Positions 26,884 through 33,853 of a stretch of DNA of 64,000 bases are shown in pieces. A model generated the notes under the pieces. The model did no database searches. It was not told the origin of the DNA and worked only from the letters and a program-made list of their open reading frames with translations. Numbering within the stretch: position 1 is the stretch's first letter; the number at the start of each line of letters is the position of its first letter. This stretch comes from Streptacidiphilus anmyonensis (lineage in GTDB: Bacteria > Actinomycetota > Actinomycetes > Streptomycetales > Streptomycetaceae): the NCBI RefSeq assembly GCF_000787855.1, contig NZ_BBPQ01000008.1, positions 135,732-199,731 on the forward strand, given 5' to 3'. Both the position numbers and the translations under genes were made by a program.

Positions 26884-27010
26884 GAGACGGGAACCGGCCC
26901 GGACGCTCGTACGTCCAACAGGCGGGACGTCCCCTCAGCCCGGCAGGGCCGGGGGTGACGCCCCGCCAGGCATCCGGGCTCCGGTGAGGCCAGGCTGGCA
27001 AGATGGGGCC

Positions 27011-27355
27011 ATGAGCATCGTCAAGATCAACGCGCTCACCGTTCCGACGGAGATGCGCGCCACCCTGGAGCAGCGATTCGCGTCCCGCGCGGGCGCAGTG
27101 GAGAGCTCCGACGGCTTCGAGTGGTTCGAGCTGCTGCGCCCGGTCGAGGGCACCGACCAGTACCTCGTGTACACGCGTTGGCGCAGCGAGGAGGACTACC
27201 AGAACTGGATGTCCGGTCCCATGCAGGCCGCGCACGGCGGCGGCCAGGGCGGTCGGCCGCAGGGCGAGGGCGGCGGCGCGCCGAAGCCCGCCGCGACCGG
27301 CTCGACGCTCTGGTCCTTCGAGGTCGTCCAGCAGGCCGCCCCGAAGTCCGCCTGA
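27011..27355 (+). CDS. Antibiotic biosynthesis monooxygenase (ABM) domain protein
   Basis: This 114-aa protein is a small ferredoxin-like alpha+beta barrel of the ABM family. It opens with MSIVKINALTVP and carries the signatures FEWFELLRPVEGTDQYLVYTRW and EEDYQNWM. A Gly/Gln-rich insertion (about 76-95) separates the last helix from the final strand LWSFEVV. Such dimeric proteins include heme-degrading IsdG/MhuD-like enzymes and quinone-forming monooxygenases; the residues seen do not decide between them. It starts at 27011 with little ribosome-binding site, and an alpha/beta hydrolase follows 53 bp downstream. Confidence 0.87.
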   Translation: MSIVKINALTVPTEMRATLEQRFASRAGAVESSDGFEWFELLRPVEGTDQYLVYTRWRSEEDYQNWMSGPMQAAHGGGQGGRPQGEGGGAPKPAATGSTLWSFEVVQQAAPKSA

Positions 27356-27408
27356 GCCTGCGCCTGCGTCTGAGAAGTCCGAGCCCGAGTCCGGAGAACA
27401 CCCGCACC

Positions 27409-28242
27409 ATGCCGTACGCCACCGCGCCCGACGGGACCCGCATCGCCTACCAGGTCCAGGGCCCGCGCGGGAGCGGGAGCGCGGACGGAGGCGAGGGTGG
27501 AGATGAGGGCGGGGGCGTGCCGCTCGTCCTGCTCTCGGGGCAGTCGAACAGCCACCACTGGTGGGACAGCGTCCGCGCGGACTTCGACGGGACGCGGACG
27601 ACCGTCACGATCGACTACCGCGGCACCGGCGACAGCGACAAGCCCGACGTGCCCTACAGCACGCCGGGCTTCGCCGAGGACGTCGTGGCCGTCCTGGACG
27701 CGCTGGGCCTGCCCCGCGCGGACGTCTACGGCACCTCGATGGGTGGGCGCGTGGCGCAGTGGGTGGCGGCGCGTCACCCCGCACGGGTACGGCGGCTCGT
27801 CCTCGGCTGCACCTCGCCCGGCGGCCTGCACGGCTTCGAGCGGGACCGGTCCGTCAGCACCGCGCTGGCCTCGCGCGACCACCGCGCGGCCCGCGCCACG
27901 CTGCTCGACCTGATGTACACCCCCGCGTGGCTGGCCACCCACCCCGGGCCGTACGGCACGATCGGCGACCCGCGGATGCCCGCCTACGCCCGCGGCCGCC
28001 ACCTCACCGCCAGCCGCCGCCACGACGCCTGGGACGTGCTGCCGGACATCACCGCCCCGACGCTCGTCGTCCACGGCACCGCGGACCTCTTCAACCCGAC
28101 CGCGAACGCCCCGCTGATCACGCGTCGCATCCCGAACGCCCGGATGCACCTGATCCCCGACGCCCGGCACGCCTACTTCGAGGAGTTCCGCGAGGTCGCG
28201 AGCCCCCTGGTGCTGGACTTCCTGGACGCGCCCGCCGACTGA
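27409..28242 (+). CDS. Alpha/beta fold hydrolase
   Basis: This 277-aa protein is a classical alpha/beta hydrolase. The HG-type oxyanion region is LLSGQSNSHHWW, the nucleophile Ser is in YGTSMGG (near 111), the acid is in HGTADLFNP (near 223) and the His in DARHAYFEE (near 252). A Gly/Glu-rich insertion (GSGSADGGEGGDEGGG) near residue 22 expands the first loop. The ATG has GGAG at a rather long spacing. It is probably co-transcribed with the ABM protein. It could be an esterase, peroxidase or lactonase; the sequence does not say. Confidence 0.88.
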   Translation: MPYATAPDGTRIAYQVQGPRGSGSADGGEGGDEGGGVPLVLLSGQSNSHHWWDSVRADFDGTRTTVTIDYRGTGDSDKPDVPYSTPGFAEDVVAVLDALGLPRADVYGTSMGGRVAQWVAARHPARVRRLVLGCTSPGGLHGFERDRSVSTALASRDHRAARATLLDLMYTPAWLATHPGPYGTIGDPRMPAYARGRHLTASRRHDAWDVLPDITAPTLVVHGTADLFNPTANAPLITRRIPNARMHLIPDARHAYFEEFREVASPLVLDFLDAPAD

Positions 28243-28271
28243 CCGAGGCCGTGTGACGCGATGACGCCGCA

Positions 28272-28289
28272 CGTCATGACGTCATGACG
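28272..28289. terminator. 18-bp perfect palindrome between convergent genes
   Basis: CGTCATGACGTCATGACG is self-complementary and consists of two copies of GTCATGAC. It lies in the 52-bp gap between the convergent hydrolase and DUF6221-like genes, flanked by ATGACGCCGC repeats. It may be a bidirectional terminator or a protein-binding site. Confidence 0.4.
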
Positions 28290-28294
28290 CCGCG

Positions 28295-28723
28295 TCAGCC
28301 CGATCCCCCCTCGCCCCCGCCCTGCCCGGTCTGCGCCGACCAGCCCCAGGCCCGTGCCAGCGCGAGGACCGTCGGACACGGCCACTCCAGCGCCCGCCGG
28401 CCCGCGGCGGGGTCCGCGCAGACGGCGCAGCAGCCGTCGGCGTCGGCATGGTCGGCGAGGATGCCGCGTTCGGCCTCCACCCGCAGCAGCACCGCCTCCG
28501 GCATGTGCAGCCGGATGTGCGCCTCCGCGGCGCGCGTCTCGAGCGTGGACACCTCCTGCCCGGCGAGCAGGAACTCCACCGGATGGGTGGGCCACAGCAG
28601 CAGCGCCGGCTCACTCGCCGCCCGCGCCGCCTCCACCGCCCGCGCCTGCGCCTCCCGCAGGAACGCGACAGCCGGATGCACCGCCGCCCCACCGCCTCGA
28701 CCCTCGCCCTGCACCGTGCCCAC
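28295..28723 (-). CDS. Hypothetical protein, DUF6221-like
   Basis: This 142-aa soluble protein resembles the Streptomyces family I know as DUF6221. It has an N-terminal helix rich in Ala/Arg/Glu (FLREAQARAVEAARAA), a VLLRVEAERGILADHADADG block near residue 80, a Cys pair (CCAVC) near 99, and a closing CPTVLALARAWGW. The Cys residues could bind zinc. The GTG start follows GGGAGG at 7 bp. Family members are often found near phage or mobile DNA, but nothing mobile is visible here. Function is unknown. Confidence 0.7.
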   Translation of the reverse strand: MGTVQGEGRGGGAAVHPAVAFLREAQARAVEAARAASEPALLLWPTHPVEFLLAGQEVSTLETRAAEAHIRLHMPEAVLLRVEAERGILADHADADGCCAVCADPAAGRRALEWPCPTVLALARAWGWSAQTGQGGGEGGSG

Positions 28724-28909
28724 TCAGCCACCTCCCGCACGCCGGACCACCGACCCGCCTCGCCCCAGAGTCTCACCACACCCGCGCCGTCGGACGATCC
28801 GCGCCGCACGGCGCGGTACCTCACAGCCGACAGCGCATCCGGGGGCCCCGTGTCTCGTTATGCCACGTGCCACGGGGACAAGATCACAACGATGCGCTGG
28901 AGTGAACCC

Positions 28910-29311
28910 ATGAAGACCGCACGCCTGGCAGGCATGGCCCTGGCCGCCACGTTGGCGCTGGTCGCTGGATCGCCGACCTCCGCGGCGCCGAAGCACCTCC
29001 ACCTTGCCAACCGGGACGACCGGCAGTCCTTGACCGTGCACAAGGGCGACGAGATCACCGTTCAGCTCGCCGGCCGGCAGAGCGCGGACTCGACCTGGGC
29101 CTGGAGCGCCCCCACCTCCGCCGACGGCACCGTCCTCCGCCGGGACGAGGCCGGCACGGCGGCGGACGGTGACGCCAGCGCCGTGTTCCATGCCCGAGCC
29201 GACGGGACGACCACGCTCGACGCCCGGTTCCGCTGCGTGCCTCGCAAGGAAGGGCAGCCCTGCTCGCACGCGGTCGTGCCGTGGCAGGTCACAGTGAGGG
29301 CGCGCAGGTAG
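28910..29311 (+). CDS. Secreted protein with chagasin-like beta fold
   Basis: This 133-aa protein has a clear signal peptide (MKTARLAG, hydrophobic core, cleavage after SAA at about 26). The mature 105 aa are predicted beta-rich: LTVHKGDEITVQL, TWAWSAP, ASAVFHARADGTTTLDA and the closing VVPWQVTVRA. This strand order and the PW near the end recall inhibitor I42 (chagasin-type cysteine protease inhibitors), but the typical loop motifs are degenerate. Two Cys near the end could pair. The ATG at 28910 has CTGGAG upstream; an ATG at 28892 is less likely. Confidence 0.6.
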   Translation: MKTARLAGMALAATLALVAGSPTSAAPKHLHLANRDDRQSLTVHKGDEITVQLAGRQSADSTWAWSAPTSADGTVLRRDEAGTAADGDASAVFHARADGTTTLDARFRCVPRKEGQPCSHAVVPWQVTVRARR

Positions 29312-29336
29312 CGGCGGAGAGTCCCGCAACGTCCGA

Positions 29337-29378
29337 ACTGCGGCTCCCCTCCGCAGAACCGCAGGTGGGAGCCGCAGT
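29337..29378. terminator. Strong 12-bp hairpin between convergent genes
   Basis: ACTGCGGCTCCC (29337-29348) pairs perfectly with GGGAGCCGCAGT (29367-29378). The hairpin sits between the chagasin-like gene and the convergent VKOR gene and should serve both. Confidence 0.6.
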
Positions 29379-29388
29379 GGTCACGTCG

Positions 29389-30090
29389 TCACAGCAGCGT
29401 GCGCCAGTAGTACCAGAAGCGGTCCAGCACGAGCAGGGCGATGGTGAGGTAGCCCGCGAAGGGGACCAGCCAGTACCAGCCCGCCGCGGCGGTGACGCGG
29501 GCGCGGCCGCCGACGGGGAGGGGGATCGTGCCGGAGCGGAGGTTGTGGACCGTGGTGTACCAGAACAGCGGGATCATCGCCGTCCAGACCACCATGCAGT
29601 ACGGGCAGACCGCGCCGATGGAGTAGAGCGTCTGGTCGATCAGCCAGCCGACGAAGCAGATGCCGAACAGCGTGCCCGCCTGGAGGCCGAGCCAGAACCA
29701 GCGCGGCAGGCGGACGCCGGTCAGCGCCACGACGCCGATCGTCACCACGACCGCGAACGCGCCCAGCCCGATGAGGGAGTTGGGGAAGCCGAAGGCGGAG
29801 GCCTGGTCGGTGCGCATCACCGAGCCGCAGCTGATGATCGGGTTGATGTTGCAGCTGGGGTTGTAGTGCGGGTCCTCCAGCAGCCGGATCTTCTCCAGCG
29901 TCAGCACGGTCGCGGCGATGAGCGCGATCGCGCCGGCGATCACCAGCAGCAGCGCGTAGCCGCGCGAGGCGGCGACGCGGGTCGTCGCCCAGCCGCGGTC
30001 GGGCTCGGCGGCAACCCCCGCGCCCGACGCAGACAGCGCGTCCGGCGCCTCCGGCGGGATCATCGGGTCCAGCGTCCCCCGGCCCGCCAT
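29389..30090 (-). CDS. Vitamin K epoxide reductase (VKOR) family membrane protein
   Basis: This 233-aa integral membrane protein has about five helices. The Cys pair of the periplasmic loop is in NPSCNINPIISCG (near 77-86), and the redox CPYC motif is in GAVCPYCMVVW (near 160). The conserved FGFPNSLIGL loop lies between. VKOR proteins reoxidise DsbA-like thiol oxidases by passing electrons to menaquinone. Its start overlaps the stop of the DsbA-like gene (ATGA), so the two are coupled and should form one disulfide-forming pathway at the cell surface. Confidence 0.93.
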   Translation of the reverse strand: MAGRGTLDPMIPPEAPDALSASGAGVAAEPDRGWATTRVAASRGYALLLVIAGAIALIAATVLTLEKIRLLEDPHYNPSCNINPIISCGSVMRTDQASAFGFPNSLIGLGAFAVVVTIGVVALTGVRLPRWFWLGLQAGTLFGICFVGWLIDQTLYSIGAVCPYCMVVWTAMIPLFWYTTVHNLRSGTIPLPVGGRARVTAAAGWYWLVPFAGYLTIALLVLDRFWYYWRTLL

Positions 30091-30974
30091 CACTTCGCCC
30101 CGGTCGTCTGCTGGACCAGGGCCGTGTACGCGCTCGGGCTGATCGGGTTGCCCTGGCTGTCGAAGACGTTGATCTGCTTGCCGTCGAGCTTCAGCGTCGG
30201 CGTGCCCTGGACGCCGCTGGCGTTGAACGCGGCGGTGACCTTCTGCGCCCACGGGGCGTAGACACGGTCCTGGACGTCCTTGGTGAACTGCGGGGTGACC
30301 AGGCCCGGCACCTTCTTGGCCAGGTCCAGCAGGGTGTTCAGGTTGCCGAAGCCGTCGGTGGTCTCCTCGGGCTGGTTGGCGTAGAGGACGTCGTGGAACG
30401 CCTTGAACTTCGCCACACCGCCGTCGTTCAGGGCGGCGCCCGCGACCTCGAGCGCGTCCATCGACCCCGTGCCGCCGAGGTTGTCGTCCAGGAACGTCGC
30501 CATGTGGTACTGGATCTTGTACGTGCCGTTGTCGGCGAGCTGCTGGACCGTCGGACCGTCGGTCTTCTCCAGCTTGTCGCAGATCGGGCAGCGGAAGTCC
30601 TCGTAGACGTCCAGGGTGTGCTTGGCGTTCGGGTCGCCGTAGACGATCACGGTGTTGTCGCTGCTGGACACGTGCGCGGGCACGACGAGCTTCTGCGAGG
30701 CCGCGCCCGTGCCCGACGCGCCGCCGGAGGCGGCGCTCTTGCCGGACGAGGACGAGCCGCCGAGGTTGCTCACGACGACCGCGCCGACCGCGATCACGGC
30801 CACCGCGGCCGCGACGCCCGCGCCGATGCCGACGCGGCGCAGCCGCTGACGGCGCTCGTCCTCGGCGGCGCGGGCGCTGCGCAGTCGCTCTCGGGCGTCG
30901 GCGCTCTGGGGGTTGGTCCGGTTCCGGCCCTGGTTCTGGCTCTGGTTCTTGCCGTTGGTCTTGCTGGCGCTCAT
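30090..30974 (-). CDS. DsbA-like thioredoxin-domain membrane-anchored protein
   Basis: This 294-aa protein has a basic cytoplasmic N-terminus rich in Asn/Gln/Arg (1-45), one membrane helix (about 48-70), a Ser/Gly linker and an extracellular DsbA-like thioredoxin domain. The active site is DFRCPICDK (near 127-132), and the cis-Pro loop is VQGTPTLKL (near 255). It oxidises cysteines in exported proteins and is probably recycled by the coupled VKOR protein. The start at 30974 has GAGGAC upstream; an ATG 12 bp further up is possible. Confidence 0.92.
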   Translation of the reverse strand: MSASKTNGKNQSQNQGRNRTNPQSADARERLRSARAAEDERRQRLRRVGIGAGVAAAVAVIAVGAVVVSNLGGSSSSGKSAASGGASGTGAASQKLVVPAHVSSSDNTVIVYGDPNAKHTLDVYEDFRCPICDKLEKTDGPTVQQLADNGTYKIQYHMATFLDDNLGGTGSMDALEVAGAALNDGGVAKFKAFHDVLYANQPEETTDGFGNLNTLLDLAKKVPGLVTPQFTKDVQDRVYAPWAQKVTAAFNASGVQGTPTLKLDGKQINVFDSQGNPISPSAYTALVQQTTGAK

Positions 30975-31107
30975 GGCCGTCCTCACACGGGTGGTGCTGA
31001 AGGGAGAAGGAAAGTGAGGGAACGGGCCCGGAGGGCAGGCAGCACGGAACGGCCGCGACGAGCGGCCGGGAGGAGCTCTCAGGCTCGGATGACGGGTGTG
31101 CTGCGGC

Positions 31108-31779
31108 TCAGCGGGCCCAGGCCAGGGCCGGCGGGCCGCGACGCGGAGCCGTGCGCGGCAGCGACTCCTGCGGGCCGAGCGCCTTGGGCCGGCGACTGAC
31201 CGCCGGCGGGCACGGCGGCGCGGCCGGCGCGAGCAGCGGCGCGGCGAGCCGGAGCAGGAGCGCGCGGACGCGCGGGCGGATCGTGAGCGCGACGGTGGCG
31301 ATCAGGCCGAAGAGCGCGGCCTCGCCGCGTCGCAGCCACCAGGCCGCGGCGAGCGCGAGCACCAGGTGCAGGCCGAGCAGCAGCAGCGCCTGTCCGCTGG
31401 TGAGCGCGATCAACGCGCGGGGGGCCTGTTCGGTGAGGCCGAGCAGCCCCGGGCGGATCGTGCCGCCACCGCAGGCGATCACGCCCCACCCCGGCAGGCC
31501 CGGCGCCGCGCCGGGTCCCGGCGGACAGCTCTGCTGTCCCGCGTTGAACAGCGCGTTCATCGCGACCTGCAAGGGCAGCAGCGTCAGTGCTATCGCCCAG
31601 TACCGCCGCTCGCCGCGGAAGACGACGAGCGCGGCGAGCAGAGACCCGCCAAAGGCCAGCAGTGCGACGTCCACGGGCACCGGTTCCCCGGTCACCGCGA
31701 GGCGTGCCCCGATCGGAAGCAGGACGGAGAGCGCGGCGAACACCGCCGCGCGCAGGAGCCTCAGCCCTTTTCCGTCCAT
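31108..31779 (-). CDS. Hypothetical membrane protein
   Basis: This 223-aa protein has four to five predicted membrane helices (about 9-28, 36-54, 60-80, 122-150 and 152-175) and a Pro/Arg-rich cytoplasmic tail. A loop with two Cys (QQSCPPG and VIACGGG) faces the outside and could form a disulfide, which fits the neighbouring VKOR/DsbA genes. I do not recognise the family. The start has CGAAGG directly upstream, which is tight. It lies upstream of, and in the same direction as, the disulfide genes. Confidence 0.7.
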   Translation of the reverse strand: MDGKGLRLLRAAVFAALSVLLPIGARLAVTGEPVPVDVALLAFGGSLLAALVVFRGERRYWAIALTLLPLQVAMNALFNAGQQSCPPGPGAAPGLPGWGVIACGGGTIRPGLLGLTEQAPRALIALTSGQALLLLGLHLVLALAAAWWLRRGEAALFGLIATVALTIRPRVRALLLRLAAPLLAPAAPPCPPAVSRRPKALGPQESLPRTAPRRGPPALAWAR

Positions 31780-31907
31780 CCTTCGGAGTATCGCAAACCT
31801 TCGAAGGAAAGGGACAGCCCGCCTCGGGTGAGCAGTTCCTGAGAAGCAGCTCCCGGGAAGCCGCGCGCGGCCTGGTAGCCTGCCCGGATCTTCGACCGGG
31901 AGGCGGG

Positions 31908-32615
31908 ATGGCCGGAGTCAGGAGAGTCAGGGGCGTGACGGCCGGAGTGGCCGGACTCACGTTGGGCGCGACGCTGGCCGGGTGCGGGGGCGCGCCCGCC
32001 GGGCCGGTGGCGGTGGCGACGCACGCCACTCCGCCGCTGTCCGCCGGGGCGCTGCGGGCCGGTCTGCTGCCGGCCAGGCTCCCCCACGGCTGGGTCGTCC
32101 AGCAGGCGGCCGTGAACCCCGCGCCCGGCAGCCCTGCGGGGGTCACGCCCCCGCCGGGCTGCCAGGTGCTGCTCGGGGAGGACGTCGTCGACGACAGCGC
32201 GACCGCCGCGGGCGCCTCCGCCTCGGCCCGGGTCTCGCAGAGCCGCGGCGCGAGCGCGACCGAGACGCTCTACGCCTTCAGCGGTCGCGACGCGAGCACA
32301 GCCGTCGCCGCGATCCGCGCCCTCGTCCGTCGCTGCGCGAAGCAGGTCTCCCCGGACGGGACCACGACGGTCTTCTCCGTCACCGAGGGCCCCTCCCTCG
32401 GCGACGACAGCCTCGTGGTTCACGCGCGGCAGACGTACAAGGCCGAGCCGGGTGTCGAGCGGTTCGCGGACGCGAGCGTCGTCCGGATCGGGCACTTCCT
32501 CGTCTCGCTGTCCACCTTCCCGGTGTCGCGCGCGGAGAGCGCCGCCGTCGCGTCCCTGGTGCCCCTCGCCGTCACCCGGCTCGAGCACGGCGCGCACGTC
32601 ACCCCCTCCCGCTGA
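31908..32615 (+). CDS. Putative lipoprotein
   Basis: This 235-aa protein has a lipoprotein signal with lipobox TLAGC (Cys26), so it should be attached to the outer face of the membrane. The mature part has no recognised enzyme motif. It shows the pattern of actinobacterial sensor-domain-like lipoproteins: a GCQVLLGEDV segment, ATETLYAFSGRDAS, and two conserved Cys (near 84 and 145). The ATG follows GGGAGG closely. It is divergent from the membrane protein gene. Function is unknown. Confidence 0.75.
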   Translation: MAGVRRVRGVTAGVAGLTLGATLAGCGGAPAGPVAVATHATPPLSAGALRAGLLPARLPHGWVVQQAAVNPAPGSPAGVTPPPGCQVLLGEDVVDDSATAAGASASARVSQSRGASATETLYAFSGRDASTAVAAIRALVRRCAKQVSPDGTTTVFSVTEGPSLGDDSLVVHARQTYKAEPGVERFADASVVRIGHFLVSLSTFPVSRAESAAVASLVPLAVTRLEHGAHVTPSR

Positions 32616-32810
32616 GCGGACACCCCGCTGGGCGGATCCGGCGGCGGCCGGGCGGGGGCCGAAGGCCGGGGCCGCAACCCCGCGCACCCCCGCCGGACAC
32701 CGACAGCCCAGGCACCGGAGTCGGGGCCGGCTCAGGCGCGAGCCCCGTGCCCGGCCGCCGCAAAGGCGGGGCTGAATGCCCGGGTCCGTCGCACAATGGC
32801 GGTGGAGCAC

Positions 32811-32836
32811 ACGGCCCGTCGTGTACGACGGGCCGT
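32811..32836. promoter_or_regulatory. 26-bp near-perfect palindrome before the metallopeptidase gene
   Basis: ACGGCCCGTCGT and its exact complement flank a 2-bp centre, 22 bp before the start codon. It can be a very stable RNA hairpin that affects translation, or a repressor site. The 243-bp gap 32616-32858 shows no gene otherwise. Confidence 0.5.
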
Positions 32837-32858
32837 CAGGTGTCGTGGGGGGGACGAC

Positions 32859-33713
32859 ATGGCAGGTGGATTCCGGGCGTGGTGGAACGGGCAGCCGAAC
32901 GACGCGGTCAGGCGCGCCCGGGCGGCGCACCTCGCGGAGCCGAAGCCGTGGTCGCGGGACGCGCAGGCGGCGCGCTGCCCGGTGACGGAGACGCGGCGGG
33001 AGTGGACCGGGAAGGCGATGCGTTGGTGCGTCCGGGAGTTCGGGCTGGACGCGGCGCGCCGACCGGTCGCGGCGCCGGGCGCGGGGTTCGTCCCACCGGG
33101 CTGGAGCGGCTCGCAGGAGCAGGTCCGCGCCCTGGTGGGGTGGGTCTGCGGGGTGATGGACGTGGACCCGGAGTCGTTCTCCGTGGAGTTCTTCCGGACG
33201 CCGGAGGGCGAGCCCAGCCGCAAGCGGCACGCCATCGGCCGCTACCGCCGCGTCGGCGGGCGGAACGTCGTCGAGTTGGACCTGCGCGAGGTGGGCGATC
33301 CCGAGCGGCTGGCCGGGGTCGTCGCCCACGAGCTGGGCCACAAGCGGCTGTTGGGCGAGCCCCGGCGGCAACGGCTGCCGGCGGAGGGGGAGGAGATGAC
33401 GGATCTGGTCACCGTCTACCTCGGCATGGGGATCTTCACCGCCAACGGAGCGCGCCGCTTCGCCCGGGCCGCACGCGGCTGGTCCGCGCTGCCGCTCGGC
33501 GACCTGACCGACGAGATGCTGAGCGCCTCGACGCACGAAGGGCTCAGCACTGTGGGTTATCTGACGGAGACGGAGTTGGGATTCGCGCTCGCGTGCCTGT
33601 GCCGTCTGCGCGGTGAGAGCGAGCCGCCCGCGTGGGCGGGCGCGCTGCATCCGGGACCGCGTGCGGCGCTGCTCCAGGGCCTGCGGTACCTGGCCGCGCA
33701 CGGTCTGGACTGA
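32859..33713 (+). CDS. HExxH-motif putative metallopeptidase
   Basis: This 284-aa soluble protein has a zinc-binding VVAHELGHKRLLGE motif (near residue 152), followed about 20 residues on by EEMTDLVTVYLGMGIFTANGA, where the Glu and Asp could supply the third ligand. It lacks a signal peptide and starts with GGFRAWWNG. The arrangement resembles gluzincin-like domains used in intracellular maturation or toxin-related proteins, but I do not recognise the family. The ATG at 32859 follows GGGGGG; an upstream ATG at 32796 would force translation through a strong palindrome. Confidence 0.7.
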   Translation: MAGGFRAWWNGQPNDAVRRARAAHLAEPKPWSRDAQAARCPVTETRREWTGKAMRWCVREFGLDAARRPVAAPGAGFVPPGWSGSQEQVRALVGWVCGVMDVDPESFSVEFFRTPEGEPSRKRHAIGRYRRVGGRNVVELDLREVGDPERLAGVVAHELGHKRLLGEPRRQRLPAEGEEMTDLVTVYLGMGIFTANGARRFARAARGWSALPLGDLTDEMLSASTHEGLSTVGYLTETELGFALACLCRLRGESEPPAWAGALHPGPRAALLQGLRYLAAHGLD

Positions 33714-33734
33714 CCACGAAGCATCACCTTTGGG

Positions 33735-33751
33735 TAACGAGTCTGGTCCAA
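33735..33751. promoter_or_regulatory. Conserved upstream block of phospholipase C gene 1
   Basis: TAACGAGTCTGGTCCAA lies 119 bp before the start codon. The identical 17 nt occur 119 bp before the second phospholipase gene. Between it and the gene lies GTTCGC/TTTCACC-like sequence with an 11-bp phase, reminiscent of a PHO box; that reading is tentative. Confidence 0.55.
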
Positions 33752-33853
33752 CCGTTCGCTTTGTTTCACCCCCCTGCCACTTTGTTACCCGCCAGTCGTC
33801 ATCCGACTGCCGGACAGTCCCCTAGTCGAACCGTCTCGCCCCGGAGGACTCAC

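Noticed and set aside
33751..33800. A firm PHO box before phospholipase gene 1
   Set aside because: Only partial GTTCACC units are seen, and copy 2 does not preserve them well. It is mentioned as a hint, not annotated.
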